Positions 1 through 8,603 of a DNA stretch of 64,000 nt are shown here, piece by piece. The DNA is from Shimia haliotis (GTDB lineage: Bacteria; Pseudomonadota; Alphaproteobacteria; Rhodobacterales; Rhodobacteraceae), in the NCBI RefSeq assembly GCF_900114415.1, contig NZ_FOSZ01000008.1:62001-126000 (forward strand), read 5' to 3'. Positions within the stretch are counted from its first letter, which is position 1. Each line of letters starts with the position of its first letter. The notes beneath the pieces are model-generated. The model saw nothing but the letters and a program-made list of their open reading frames with translations. It was not told where the DNA came from and did not search any database. The position numbers were made by a program, and so were the translations under genes.

Positions 1-1321
1 GTGCCACGTTGATGTTGTAGTTGGCAAAAACCTTGCAGTCATATTTCGCGTTCTGGAAAATCTTCAGAACCGAAGGATCCTCCAGCATCGGTTGAAGCGC
101 ATCGAGCACCTCCCGCAGCGGCATCTGCCCCTCTTGCGGCTCATCCCCGCCGAACAAGTCGTCGCTCGCGCCCTTCTTGTGGCCGACCGGAATATAACAC
201 GCCTCACCCGGCTCCACCGACAAACAAATCCCCGCCAGTTCCGCCACCATTTCATTGAGCGAATTGGTCTCGGTGTCCACCGCCACGTAGCCGCGTTTCA
301 TGATCGCCGCGATCCAGCGATCGAGCGCCGCGCGATCTGTCACGCACTCGTATTTCTCGGGATCAATCGGAACAGTTTCTTCTTCAACCACCGCGCTCGC
401 CTGCGCGACAGGTTCGGCAATCACCGGCGCCTCAACACCCAATTTATCCGCAGCCCGTTTCGCAGCCGTGCGCAATTCCATCTCGGCCAGGAAGCCCAAC
501 AACGTGTCCGCATCGGGGTCCTGAACTTCAAGATCGTCGATTGTGAAATCCAACTCCATCTTATCGTCCAGCTGCACCAGCCGCTTGGACAACTCGATCT
601 GATCCCGCTTCTCAATCAGAGTCTGACGGCGCTTGGGCTGTTTGATCTCTTCCGCACGATCCAGCAGGCTTTCCAGATCACCATATTCATTGATCAACAA
701 CGCCGCCGTCTTGATCCCGATCCCCGGCGCGCCGGGCACGTTGTCCACGCTGTCACCCGCCAGCGCCTGCACATCCACAACCCGCTCCGGCCCAACGCCG
801 AATTTCTCGATCACCCCGTCGCGGTCAATGCGTTTGTTCTTCATCGCATCCAGCATCTCGACGCCCCCGCCGACAAGCTGCATCAGGTCCTTGTCCGAAC
901 TGATGATCGTACACCGGCCACCGGCCTCGCGCGCCTGAACGGCCAACGTGGCGATGATGTCATCGGCCTCAAAACCCTCAACCTCTTTGCAGGCGATGTT
1001 AAAGGCCTCGGTCGCAGTCCGCGTCAGCGGAAACTGCGGCACCAGATCTTCGGGCGCAGGCGGCCGGTTGGCCTTGTATTCCGAATACATCTCGTTGCGG
1101 AATGACTTGCCGGAGTAGTCGAAAATCACCGCCACATGGGTCGGGGCATCTGGGCCGGCATTGTCCTCGATATAGCGCTGCAACATGTTGCAGAACCCCG
1201 CCACAGCCCCAATCGGCAGGCCATCAGACTTGCGCGTCAACGGTGGCAACGCGTGATAAGCGCGAAAGATAAAGGCCGATCCGTCGATCAGATGCAGGTG
1301 ACATCCCTTGCCGAAACTCAT
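1..1321 (-). CDS. polA: DNA polymerase I, N-terminal part (gene runs off the left edge)
   Basis: The visible part, about 440 residues, is the N-terminal half of DNA polymerase I, which removes RNA primers and fills gaps in repair. It begins MSFGKGCHLHLIDGSAF and contains the classic 5'-3' exonuclease motifs: the LIDGS start, FDYSGKSFR followed by YKANR, EADD, SSDKDLMQLV, and GDSVDNVPG followed by GIGIKTA. Near the window edge the next domain opens with VAVDTETNSL. That retains the DxE of the 3'-5' proofreading exonuclease, so proofreading is probably active. The polymerase domain lies outside the window. The ATG at 1319-1321 gives the best family N-terminus. Confidence 0.97.
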   Translation of the reverse strand, partial: MSFGKGCHLHLIDGSAFIFRAYHALPPLTRKSDGLPIGAVAGFCNMLQRYIEDNAGPDAPTHVAVIFDYSGKSFRNEMYSEYKANRPPAPEDLVPQFPLTRTATEAFNIACKEVEGFEADDIIATLAVQAREAGGRCTIISSDKDLMQLVGGGVEMLDAMKNKRIDRDGVIEKFGVGPERVVDVQALAGDSVDNVPGAPGIGIKTAALLINEYGDLESLLDRAEEIKQPKRRQTLIEKRDQIELSKRLVQLDDKMELDFTIDDLEVQDPDADTLLGFLAEMELRTAAKRAADKLGVEAPVIAEPVAQASAVVEEETVPIDPEKYECVTDRAALDRWIAAIMKRGYVAVDTETNSLNEMVAELAGICLSVEPGEACYIPVGHKKGASDDLFGGDEPQEGQMPLREVLDALQPMLEDPSVLKIFQNAKYDCKVFANYNINVA

Positions 1322-1797
1322 GGCGCGCTCCTGTTTTGTTCTGTTGTGCTCCGTTGTGCCATGCCCCAATTCTCACCGCCACCCAGAAAGTGCGGAACAA
1401 ACTCGCTACGGCCGTTCACACAAGCTTTCCGCCAGCCAGTTGTGGAACGCACAGCCCCGCCAGCCAGCCGTCGTTTTGGTCAAAATAGTCGGCTCCCAGC
1501 ACCGCTGTAACAGAGACGGTTTTTTGCCATTCCTTCGCCGCTGGAACTTTAGAAATCTCCTGCCGACAAGAGATCGGACTATGAGATTTCGGCGGGCAGT
1601 CGTTGTGATGCGATGTCCTGCTCATTCATCAAGCTCTGTGCAAGCGCGCGATGGCACACAGGAATGGAAACCGGCCGATGTGTTCACAAATTGCCGAGCC
1701 TGAAAACACACCGACGCGATACCGACATAATACCGACGTTATGCAGCCTGCCAATTCAGCGCGCGATTCCCGATGTTAACAGGCGCTGAAAAACCGG
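1322..1797. other. Non-coding gap between polA and the crotonase gene
   Basis: About 475 bases lie between the polA start and the stop of the leftward crotonase gene. Open frames here have no family-like sequence and overlap one another on both strands, so I read none as a gene. The polA promoter must lie here, but I cannot point to a convincing -35/-10 pair. The only clear structure is the 11-bp-period repeat at 1710-1737. Confidence 0.6.
1710..1737 (-). repeat. Three-unit 11-bp-period GTCGGT repeat
   Basis: ACCGAC occurs at 1710-1715, 1721-1726 and 1732-1737, exactly 11 bp apart. Read on the minus strand this is GTCGGT(A/G)T repeated once per helical turn. It lies about 60 bp past the stop of the crotonase gene and in the same orientation. 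A matching array follows znuB at 33326-33364. Function unknown. Confidence 0.75.
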
Positions 1798-2415
1798 TCA
1801 TTCAGGACAACACAATGCCTTGATACCCGTTGCGATCTCGGGTTTCGCAGCAAGAGTGTCCGCTGCGATTGTCCGTGCTTCATCCAGCAGATCGTCGCGG
1901 TCCACCAACCGGTCAACCAGCCCAAAAGCCAACGCATCCGGAGCGACAACTTTTTGCCCGCCCATCAGGATCAACTTGGCCCGGGCAGGACCAATCAGCG
2001 CAGACATGCGTTTGGGATCAGAGGGTTGCGGCAGAAAACCCAGCTTCATCACCGGATAGAAAAACTTGGCTTCCGGCACCGAAATACGGATGTCACACGC
2101 CAGCGCCATCCCCATTGCCCCCCCCGCGAGCGTTCCGTTCAAGGCTGCAATGGTCAGGCCCGGAAGCGCGGCAATGGCCCCCGAAAGGCGTTCCCAAACG
2201 TCGCTGGTCGCAAGCCCGGCGCGGGCTTCTTCCAGATCAGCTCCTGCGGAGAAAACCTTGCCTGTTCCGGTGATTACCAAGACCCGCGCTTCCTGCGCGG
2301 ACTCGGCAATTTCGGCCAGTTCGGTCAACATCGCATGGGTCAAAGAATTGGCCTTGTCCGGACGGTTGATGGTAACAACCCACAGCCCTGAAGGTTCCTT
2401 GATAAGTTCGATCAT
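1798..2415 (-). CDS. Short enoyl-CoA hydratase/isomerase (crotonase) family protein
   Basis: 205 residues, shorter than the usual 255-265 of this family. The crotonase fold is clear: INRPDKANSL near the start, FSAGADL for the acyl-CoA and oxyanion region, then NGTLAGGAMGMALACDIR. Of the two catalytic glutamates of true hydratases, one (in the GGxxELA-like segment) is replaced by GGAMGMA and the other (before the LG in the usual PExxLG) reads YPVMKLG. Hydratase activity is therefore doubtful; isomerase, thioesterase or other CoA chemistry is possible. The gene overlaps the upstream SDR gene by four bases (ATGA), so the pair is probably co-translated and acts in one acyl-CoA pathway. Exact substrate unknown. 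Confidence 0.85.
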   Translation of the reverse strand: MIELIKEPSGLWVVTINRPDKANSLTHAMLTELAEIAESAQEARVLVITGTGKVFSAGADLEEARAGLATSDVWERLSGAIAALPGLTIAALNGTLAGGAMGMALACDIRISVPEAKFFYPVMKLGFLPQPSDPKRMSALIGPARAKLILMGGQKVVAPDALAFGLVDRLVDRDDLLDEARTIAADTLAAKPEIATGIKALCCPE

Positions 2416-3164
2416 ATCAAGCCGACCTTGCGGCGGATGTCTTCGTCACGCAGGGAAATCTCGTCGCCAAGCCAGTCATCTGCTTCAGAAGAACACATCC
2501 ACAAAAGACATTTGGCTGGCCACTCCGGCGGGATATGGTCGGACCATTCCAGCTTCGATACAGGATTGATACCGCTGGCCTTGATTTCACGCTGCATCTG
2601 CGTCGCCACAGTGCCAGGGCTCAGACCGATAGCACGGATGCCCTTCTCGCCAGCTTCCTTGTGCACACAGCGCGTCAGCATGTTCGCCGCAGCTTTGGAC
2701 GCACAGTAGTGGCTCCACGCTTCAACGGGTCCATGCGCTGCACCGGAACTTATGGTCAAAATCGAGCCACCGCCCGCCTTTTCCATCAAGGGCATCACCG
2801 CGCGCATGCCGTGATAAACCCCTTTGAGATTGATATCGATTACCTGCCCCCAATCGGCTGGAATAGATTGGTCTATATGGGAAATCGGCTCCACCACACC
2901 GGCATTGTTGATCAGGATATCAACTCCGCCAAAGGCCTTCACAGCTGCATTCACAGCCGCCTCAACCTGCGCGTAGTCCGCAACATCGCATGTCACCGCC
3001 AATGCCGCATCGCCGATGTCTGCCGCGATCGCCTCGATCGCTGCTGCCCCTCGCGCGGTCAACACAACGTTGGCACCAGCCGCAGCGAACTCTCGCGCCG
3101 CGCTTTCACCAATTCCTCGGCTCGCGCCGGTGATCATCACTGTTTTTCCGGAAACATCAGACAT
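2412..3164 (-). CDS. SDR family NAD(P)-dependent oxidoreductase
   Basis: 250 residues, the normal size of a classical short-chain dehydrogenase. The cofactor loop TGASRGIG is at residues 12-19, NNAG at 86-89, the catalytic serine around 139-140 and YCASK (Tyr153, Lys157) follows. It should oxidise or reduce a hydroxy/keto group using NAD(P). It is the first gene of a two-gene leftward unit with the crotonase-like gene, overlapping it by four bases. The pairing suggests acyl-CoA metabolism, for example 3-hydroxyacyl or 3-ketoacyl turnover. That is inferred from context, because the substrate cannot be read from the sequence. Confidence 0.92.
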   Translation of the reverse strand: MSDVSGKTVMITGASRGIGESAAREFAAAGANVVLTARGAAAIEAIAADIGDAALAVTCDVADYAQVEAAVNAAVKAFGGVDILINNAGVVEPISHIDQSIPADWGQVIDINLKGVYHGMRAVMPLMEKAGGGSILTISSGAAHGPVEAWSHYCASKAAANMLTRCVHKEAGEKGIRAIGLSPGTVATQMQREIKASGINPVSKLEWSDHIPPEWPAKCLLWMCSSEADDWLGDEISLRDEDIRRKVGLI

Positions 3165-3292
3165 TTTGTTCTCCCGCCTTGTACTGACACACAGCTACTT
3201 TGCCTGTCGGGAATGGTCCAGCCTTTCGACTTGACGCCGCCACCGGTTCTACGGAGTCTATGGCCAACGTGTTGTTACAAGGATCATCCACA

Positions 3293-4798
3293 ATGTCTTT
3301 TCCGCTTTCTCGCAAATTGCTTGCAACCACAGCGAGCCTCGCTCTTTTGTCCGGCCCGGCCTTCGCCGATGTCTCGGCTCAGGACGTTTGGGACAACTGG
3401 CGCGCGGCGTTGCAGGAGTACGGCTACGCCCTGACAGCCACAGAGGAAGCTTCCGGCAGCGCTCTGGTGATCAAAGACCTAGTTATGAGCATGGACATTC
3501 CAGAGGACGAAGCATCTGTGTCTGTCTCGATGGAAGAACTGACTTTCACGGAAAACGGTGACGGCACGGTGAACATCGCCGTGCCCCAAAACATGCCGCT
3601 CAATTTTTCGGTCAGTGACGGCGGCGAGGATGTCGAAGCGAAAGTCACGGTTTCCCATGATGGCATGTCCACCGTTGCCTCTGGCACCAAAGATGAGATG
3701 ACCTACACTTACGGCGCGTCCTCCATCACCGCGTCGCTGGACACACTCGTTGTCAACGGAGAGACCATCTCCGATATCGACGCATCGGGCGCAATCGGCG
3801 GCCTGTCCGGCACCCAAACGCTTGCTATGGGGGACACAATTTCCGGCATGCAACAGATGTCTGCCGACAGTATGTCCCTTATGGTGAAGGGCAATGATCC
3901 GGAATCCGGCGACTTGATCGACATGTCGGTTTCCTTTGCCGACATTCAGGCGTCCAGCGACAGCGCATGGCCCAAAGGGGCAATCGCCAGCAGCGACCCC
4001 AGCGCGATGTTTGTCGAGGGCATGAAAGTTGTGGGGTCCGTCACAATGCAAAGCATGGCTCTCGCGGCAGCGTTCGAGGATGAGGAAGGTCCCGGCCAGA
4101 TCAACATGACCACCGGCGCAGGTGGACTCGATCTGGATTTCACGGATGCGATGATTGCCTATGGCGGCAAGATCACAGAGGTCGCGGCGTCGGTGATGGC
4201 TCCTGATGTGCCCCTCCCGATTGATGTAACGTTTGGCGAGCTGGGATACGACATGGCTATTCCGCTCAAGGCGTCTGAGGCGGAACAAGACTTCAAACTC
4301 GGCCTGAATTTCACTGACATTGGCCTGTCAGACTTCATCTGGAACTTGTTTGACGCCAATTCTGTCCTGCCACGTGATGCCGCGACTCTGGTTCTTGGCC
4401 TGTCGGGCAAAGCCACCGTTTTCCAAGATCTCGTGACGTTGGATGAGGACATGGACGAAGCCCCCGGTGAAGTGAATGCCGTGTCTCTCGACGTTCTGGA
4501 GCTCAAGGCCGCCGGCGCGGACATCTCTGGCACTGGCAGCTTTACGTTCGACAACTCGGATTTGGCTTCCTTTGACGGCTTCCCCCGCCCCGAAGGGGCA
4601 ATCGACGTGAAACTGAATGGCATCAATGGCCTGATGGACAAGTTGATCCAGATGGGCCTTCTGCCTGAAGAACAGGCCATGCCCGCGCGCATGATGATGG
4701 GCATGTTTACGGTTCCAGTTGGCGACGATCAGCTGACATCACGTATCGAGGTCAATGACCAAGGTCACGTACTCGCGAATGGTCAACGTCTTAAGTAA
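3293..4798 (+). CDS. DUF2125 domain-containing secreted protein
   Basis: 501 residues from the ATG at 3293. The frame is open further upstream, but this start gives a clean Sec signal peptide (MSFPLSRKLL, a hydrophobic stretch, then AFA cleavage before residue 26). The mature part starts DVSAQDVWDNW, as in the roseobacter DUF2125 proteins that I recognise. It has many acidic and Asp/Ser/Thr-rich beta-strand-like segments and no obvious catalytic motif. Probably periplasmic or outer-membrane-associated; function unknown. It stands alone, transcribed divergently from the SDR operon, and is followed by a strong terminator. Confidence 0.88.
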   Translation: MSFPLSRKLLATTASLALLSGPAFADVSAQDVWDNWRAALQEYGYALTATEEASGSALVIKDLVMSMDIPEDEASVSVSMEELTFTENGDGTVNIAVPQNMPLNFSVSDGGEDVEAKVTVSHDGMSTVASGTKDEMTYTYGASSITASLDTLVVNGETISDIDASGAIGGLSGTQTLAMGDTISGMQQMSADSMSLMVKGNDPESGDLIDMSVSFADIQASSDSAWPKGAIASSDPSAMFVEGMKVVGSVTMQSMALAAAFEDEEGPGQINMTTGAGGLDLDFTDAMIAYGGKITEVAASVMAPDVPLPIDVTFGELGYDMAIPLKASEAEQDFKLGLNFTDIGLSDFIWNLFDANSVLPRDAATLVLGLSGKATVFQDLVTLDEDMDEAPGEVNAVSLDVLELKAAGADISGTGSFTFDNSDLASFDGFPRPEGAIDVKLNGINGLMDKLIQMGLLPEEQAMPARMMMGMFTVPVGDDQLTSRIEVNDQGHVLANGQRLK

Positions 4799-4818
4799 TC
4801 GAACGAAACACCACTCAA

Positions 4819-4846
4819 GAGGCCGCGCCTTCGCGGCCTCTTTTTT
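4819..4846 (+). terminator. Rho-independent terminator after the DUF2125 gene
   Basis: A perfect 9-bp stem (GAGGCCGCG / CGCGGCCTC) with a four-base loop is followed by six T residues. It starts 20 bp after the stop codon. Confidence 0.93.
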
Positions 4847-4908
4847 GTTGCCGCTTGCACGGATGCGCCGCGCGGTCTAACTCAAATGAAACACCGAACG
4901 AGGACAGC

Positions 4909-6255
4909 ATGGCACATTCCCCCGAAGCTCTGACCCAGCATCTCCTTGACGCGGCGCGCGCCGCCGGGGCCGACGCCAGTGACGCGATCGTGGTTTCCGG
5001 CACATCCCTTTCAATAGAAGTACGGGATGCAAAGCTCGAACAGGCCGAGCGCTCTGAAGGGCTGGATCTTGGCCTGCGTGTACTGGTGGGACAACGGCAG
5101 GCGAATGTTTCCATCTCCGATGCCCGCCCCGCCGCTATCCAGGAAATGGCCGAGCGTGCTGTGGCAATGGCCAAAGAGGCGCCCGAAGATCCCTATGTGG
5201 GCCTTGCCACATCAGACCAACTGGCCCGCGATCGGGATGCTCGCAATTTGGAGCTCGCGGACACCGCTTCTGAACCTGATCCTTCCACTCTCCAAACGGA
5301 CGCCCTGCAAACCGAGGCGGCGGCGCTAGAAGTCGCGGGTATCAGCCAAGTGCAATCCGCCGTCTCAGGTTATTCTGCCACCGACGTGTGGATTGCCGCC
5401 TCTAACGGATTTTCCGGCGGGTATCGCCGCACAAGCCGCGGCACCTATTGCACCGCGATCGCTGGCAAAGGCGACAGCATGGAGCGAGACTATGACGGCG
5501 ACAGCCGCGTCTTCGCAACAGATATGCGCGATCCGGCCGACATTGGCCGCTCTGCCGCCGAACGGGCGGTTGAGCGCCTGAATGCTCGCCAGCCACAAAC
5601 TGGCGCATATCCGGTCCTCTTTGACGAGCGCATCTCAAGTTCTCTTTTGGGCCACCTTCTTGCGGCGGCCAACGGCGCAACGGTTGCGCGCGGGTCCGGT
5701 TGGCTACGGGAGAAACTGGGCGACCAGATCCTGCCCAAAGGGCTTTCCTTAGTGGAAGATCCTCATCGCCCACGAGTCACAGGCTCGCGCTTGTTTGACG
5801 CCGAAGGTCTTCCAACGAAACGCCGCGCCATTGTGGACAACGGCGTTCTTACTGGCTGGACACTCGATCTCGGCAATGCCCGCAAACTGGGCCTCACCAG
5901 CACCGCCAATGCCGCCCGCGGTGTCTCCGGCCCGCCGTCACCTTCCAACTGGAATGTGGCACTCACACAAGGCGACAAGTCTCGCGACGAATTGTTGAAA
6001 GAGATGGGAACCGGCCTTCTTGTTACTTCGCTAATCGGCTCCACGATCAACCCAAACACCGGCGATTATTCTCGCGGCGCGTCGGGGTTCTGGATCGAAA
6101 ATGGCGAAATCACCCATGCGATCAATGAATGCACCATTGCGGGTAATCTGCTTGATATGATGCGCGGCCTGATACCAGCTAACGACGCCCGTTTGCATCT
6201 GTCGCGCCCCGTTCCATCATTGCTTGTCGAAGGGCTCACCCTTGCCGGATCGTGA
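4909..6255 (+). CDS. tldE: TldD/PmbA family protein, TldE (PmbA) type
   Basis: 448 residues from the ATG at 4909, matching the roughly 450 residues of E. coli TldE (PmbA). Earlier in-frame codons exist, but the start MAHSPEALTQ fits the family. The C-terminus carries the typical GASGFWIENGEI segment and a conserved IAGNL stretch. In the family, TldE partners TldD in a cytoplasmic metalloprotease that trims unstructured peptides; the metal site is in TldD, which is not encoded here. The cysQ-like gene overlaps its 3' end by about 30 bases, indicating an operon. Confidence 0.93.
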   Translation: MAHSPEALTQHLLDAARAAGADASDAIVVSGTSLSIEVRDAKLEQAERSEGLDLGLRVLVGQRQANVSISDARPAAIQEMAERAVAMAKEAPEDPYVGLATSDQLARDRDARNLELADTASEPDPSTLQTDALQTEAAALEVAGISQVQSAVSGYSATDVWIAASNGFSGGYRRTSRGTYCTAIAGKGDSMERDYDGDSRVFATDMRDPADIGRSAAERAVERLNARQPQTGAYPVLFDERISSSLLGHLLAAANGATVARGSGWLREKLGDQILPKGLSLVEDPHRPRVTGSRLFDAEGLPTKRRAIVDNGVLTGWTLDLGNARKLGLTSTANAARGVSGPPSPSNWNVALTQGDKSRDELLKEMGTGLLVTSLIGSTINPNTGDYSRGASGFWIENGEITHAINECTIAGNLLDMMRGLIPANDARLHLSRPVPSLLVEGLTLAGS

Positions 6256-7030
6256 TCTGCAACTTCTGCTGGACGCAGCCAATGAGGCTGGCCGCATCGC
6301 CACCAGCTACACAGGAGCAAGTGCGGTTTCGTGGGACAAACCCGACGGTGCTGGCCCCGTGACGGAGGCGGATCTGGCGGTCAACAAAATGCTAGAGGCT
6401 ACTCTTCTGGGTGAACGACCCGACTACGGCTGGCTGAGCGAAGAAAGCCAAGACAACCCTGATCGCCTTGGGGCAGAGCGCAGCTTCATCATTGATCCCA
6501 TCGACGGCACCCGAAGCTTTATCGACGGGTCAGACACCTGGGCACATTCTCTCGCGATTGCTGACCGAGGCGAGGTGGTGGCAGCGGTGGTGTTTCTGCC
6601 TAAGCGGGAGCGGCTCTATGCCGCCGCCAAGGGACAAGGCGCGACTCTGAATGGCGCACCGATCAAGGCCAGCGCCCAACCGTTGCTCACCGAGGCCAAA
6701 GTTCTCGCGGCCCGTCCGGTCATGCACTCTGATCTGTGGCGCGACAAGGCACCGGAGTTTCAACTCGGCTATCGCCCTTCGCTGGCTTATCGCCTCGCAT
6801 TGGTCGCGCAAGGCCGGTTCGACGCAATGCTGACTTTGCGTCCGACATGGGAATGGGACATCGCTGCCGGTGATTTGATCCTGAGAGAAGCTGGCGCAGT
6901 GGTTTCTGACCGCATGTCCGAACCCCTTGTGTTCAACAAAGCAGATCCGCGTCTGAATGGCGTTGTGGCAGGGGGCGCCCCCTTGCAACGCCAGATTTGT
7001 GATGCGCTTGCGCCAGTAAGCCCCCTTTGA
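6224..7030 (+). CDS. cysQ: Inositol monophosphatase family protein, CysQ-like 3'(2'),5'-bisphosphate nucleotidase
   Basis: 268 residues if started at the TTG at 6224; a second TTG at 6242 is also possible, and both overlap the end of tldE. The lithium-sensitive phosphatase fold is clear: metal-binding Glu pair in LSEES (residues 72-76), DPIDGTRSF at 91-99 and WDIAAGD at 211-217. CysQ hydrolyses PAP, the by-product of sulfation and sulfate assimilation, to AMP. The closely related inositol phosphatases share these motifs, so the substrate assignment is family-based. A PAP-producing sulfotransferase is encoded at 21948-22709. Confidence 0.87.
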   Translation: MSKGSPLPDRDLQLLLDAANEAGRIATSYTGASAVSWDKPDGAGPVTEADLAVNKMLEATLLGERPDYGWLSEESQDNPDRLGAERSFIIDPIDGTRSFIDGSDTWAHSLAIADRGEVVAAVVFLPKRERLYAAAKGQGATLNGAPIKASAQPLLTEAKVLAARPVMHSDLWRDKAPEFQLGYRPSLAYRLALVAQGRFDAMLTLRPTWEWDIAAGDLILREAGAVVSDRMSEPLVFNKADPRLNGVVAGGAPLQRQICDALAPVSPL

Positions 7031-7129
7031 TTTTTGCATCACTGCAAGTGTAAAAACAGGTCTGCCCTTGAGGCCCTGTGCCATCACCTTTAGTTTGCGC
7101 CCAACACAGCATCTCAAAGGAGAGCATAC

Positions 7130-7372
7130 ATGGCACAGCGCCTGCACCTCGTATTCGGTGGTGAACTGATCGACCCGACCAAGACAGCCTTCAAAGATGT
7201 CGACGATATCCACATCGTGGGTATTTTCCCCGACTATCAATCGGCTTATGACGCTTGGAAAGCCGAAGCACAGCGCACGGTGGACAACGCGCACATGCGT
7301 TACTTCATTGCGCATTTGCACCGTTTGCGTGACGAGGAAGCCGCTGCTTCTTCGACCGAAGAACTAGGCTGA
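7130..7372 (+). CDS. DUF4170 domain-containing small protein
   Basis: 80 residues, starting MAQRLHLVFGGEL with a good ribosome site (aaaggag) ahead of it. It has the compact alpha/beta pattern with YQSAYDAWKAEAQRTVDNA and an acidic C-terminus typical of DUF4170. It sits ten bases before the Kdo-transferase-like gene, followed by lpxK. This arrangement suggests a supporting role in lipid A-Kdo synthesis, but no activity is known. Confidence 0.88.
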   Translation: MAQRLHLVFGGELIDPTKTAFKDVDDIHIVGIFPDYQSAYDAWKAEAQRTVDNAHMRYFIAHLHRLRDEEAAASSTEELG

Positions 7373-7382
7373 GGCGATCTGA

Positions 7383-8603
7383 ATGCCGCGCTCGCTCGGA
7401 CTGGCAGCATATCTGGCCTTTGCCCGCCGCCAACCGCGCAAGCCGGCTTCATTCGACATCCCCCGCCCGAACGGAGAGTTGATCTGGCTTCATTGCTCAG
7501 ACCCCGCGCGGGCGCGCAGCCTCGCGCAACTGGGCTTGCGTCTATCGCATTTACGCGACGACACCCAAAAGGTGCTGATCACAACATCCGGCGACCAGCC
7601 TCCAACGCAAGATTTGCCGGATGGTGCCATCTGGCAGGCTTGCCCGTCGGAAAACCCCGCCGATGCAGAGGCTTTTCTGGATCATTGGCGTCCTGATCTG
7701 CTGATTTGGTTGGGGAGCCTTTTACGCCCGGCCCTGACCGTTGCAAGTTTCAACCGTATGCCCTGTATGTTGTTGGAACCTGATGCGCCCGCTTTGGAAA
7801 ACAAACGTTGGCGCGTCGGGCCGGAGCCGATCCGAGCCACCCTCGCCCATTTTAACGTCATCCTTGCCGACACGCCGGCTATTGCCAGCCGCTTCCGATC
7901 AATGCTGCCGGACGATGTCGAAGTGCACGAAGGCGGTCTGCTCACGGAAGAAGCTCCGGCACTGGCCTGTGTGGATTCCGATTTGAACGAATTGCGCCAG
8001 GCCCTTGCCGGACGGCCGGTCTGGTTGGCGTCGCACGTACAATCTGATGAGATGCCTGCCATTTTGTCAGCATATCGTGCGGCTTTGCGTCTCTCCCATC
8101 GACTGCTTTTGGTGGTGGTGCCCGACACCCACGACGACGCGGACAAGGTTCATGCGCAAGTCACCGCACAGGATTGGCGAGCCGCCTTTTGGGAGGACGG
8201 CGAGTTTCCGGAACGCGAAACACAAGTGCTTTTGACTGAAACGCCGTCCGAATTGGGCCTTTGGTACCGCGTCGCACCGGTCAGTTTCATCGGCTCTTCT
8301 CTGGTCCCCGGTCATGGGGGGCGCGACCCATTGGAAGCTGCCGCGCTCGGATCAGCCGTGGTTTACGGACCCTCCGTTCGCAACCATCTGGACAGCTATA
8401 CCCGACTTGCAAACGCAGGCGCGGCCCGCATTGTGCGTGACGCTGACAGCTTGGCCACCGCCCTCATACAACTTGCCGCCCCCGATCAGCTTGCGTCTAT
8501 GGCGCACGCAGGGTGGCAAGTGATATCCGAGACGGCGGAAGTCACGGACGCTATTATCGCGCATGCACAACGCCTACTGGACGGAGAGGACGTTCCCACA
8601 TGA
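7383..8603 (+). CDS. waaA: 3-deoxy-D-manno-octulosonic acid (Kdo) transferase homologue, divergent
   Basis: 406 residues; homologous to WaaA/KdtA, the inner-membrane GT30 enzyme that moves Kdo from CMP-Kdo onto lipid IVA. The C-terminal half is well conserved, with [22 protein letters not shown] and VVYGP around residues 300-335. The N-terminal half is odd. Where the family has the acceptor-activating HxASVGE motif, this protein reads [14 protein letters not shown] with no glutamate, and the usual ESExWPNL is LGSLLRPAL. It may be a specialised or secondary Kdo transferase. Its stop overlaps the lpxK start (ATGA), placing it in a lipid A operon with DUF4170. Confidence 0.85.
   Translation: MPRSLGLAAYLAFARRQPRKPASFDIPRPNGELIWLHCSDPARARSLAQLGLRLSHLRDDTQKVLITTSGDQPPTQDLPDGAIWQACPSENPADAEAFLDHWRPDLLIWLGSLLRPALTVASFNRMPCMLLEPDAPALENKRWRVGPEPIRATLAHFNVILADTPAIASRFRSMLPDDVEVHEGGLLTEEAPALACVDSDLNELRQALAGRPVWLASHVQSDEMPAILSAYRAALRLSHRLLLVVVPDTHDDADKVHAQVTAQDWRAAFWEDGEFPERETQVLLTETPSELGLWYRVAPVSFIGSSLVPGHGGRDPLEAAALGSAVVYGPSVRNHLDSYTRLANAGAARIVRDADSLATALIQLAAPDQLASMAHAGWQVISETAEVTDAIIAHAQRLLDGEDVPT

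Noticed and set aside
92-1105. A 337-codon open frame on the plus strand opposite polA
   Set aside because: It is a His/Arg-rich mirror of polA with no family signal. The minus-strand frame carries all the exonuclease motifs.
1136-1703. Overlapping open frames upstream of polA on both strands
   Set aside because: No conserved pattern, no good start, and composition of random translation. Treated as non-coding.
1710-1737. Repeat considered as a CRISPR array
   Set aside because: Units are only 6-8 bp with 11-bp period and no variable spacers; no cas genes are present.
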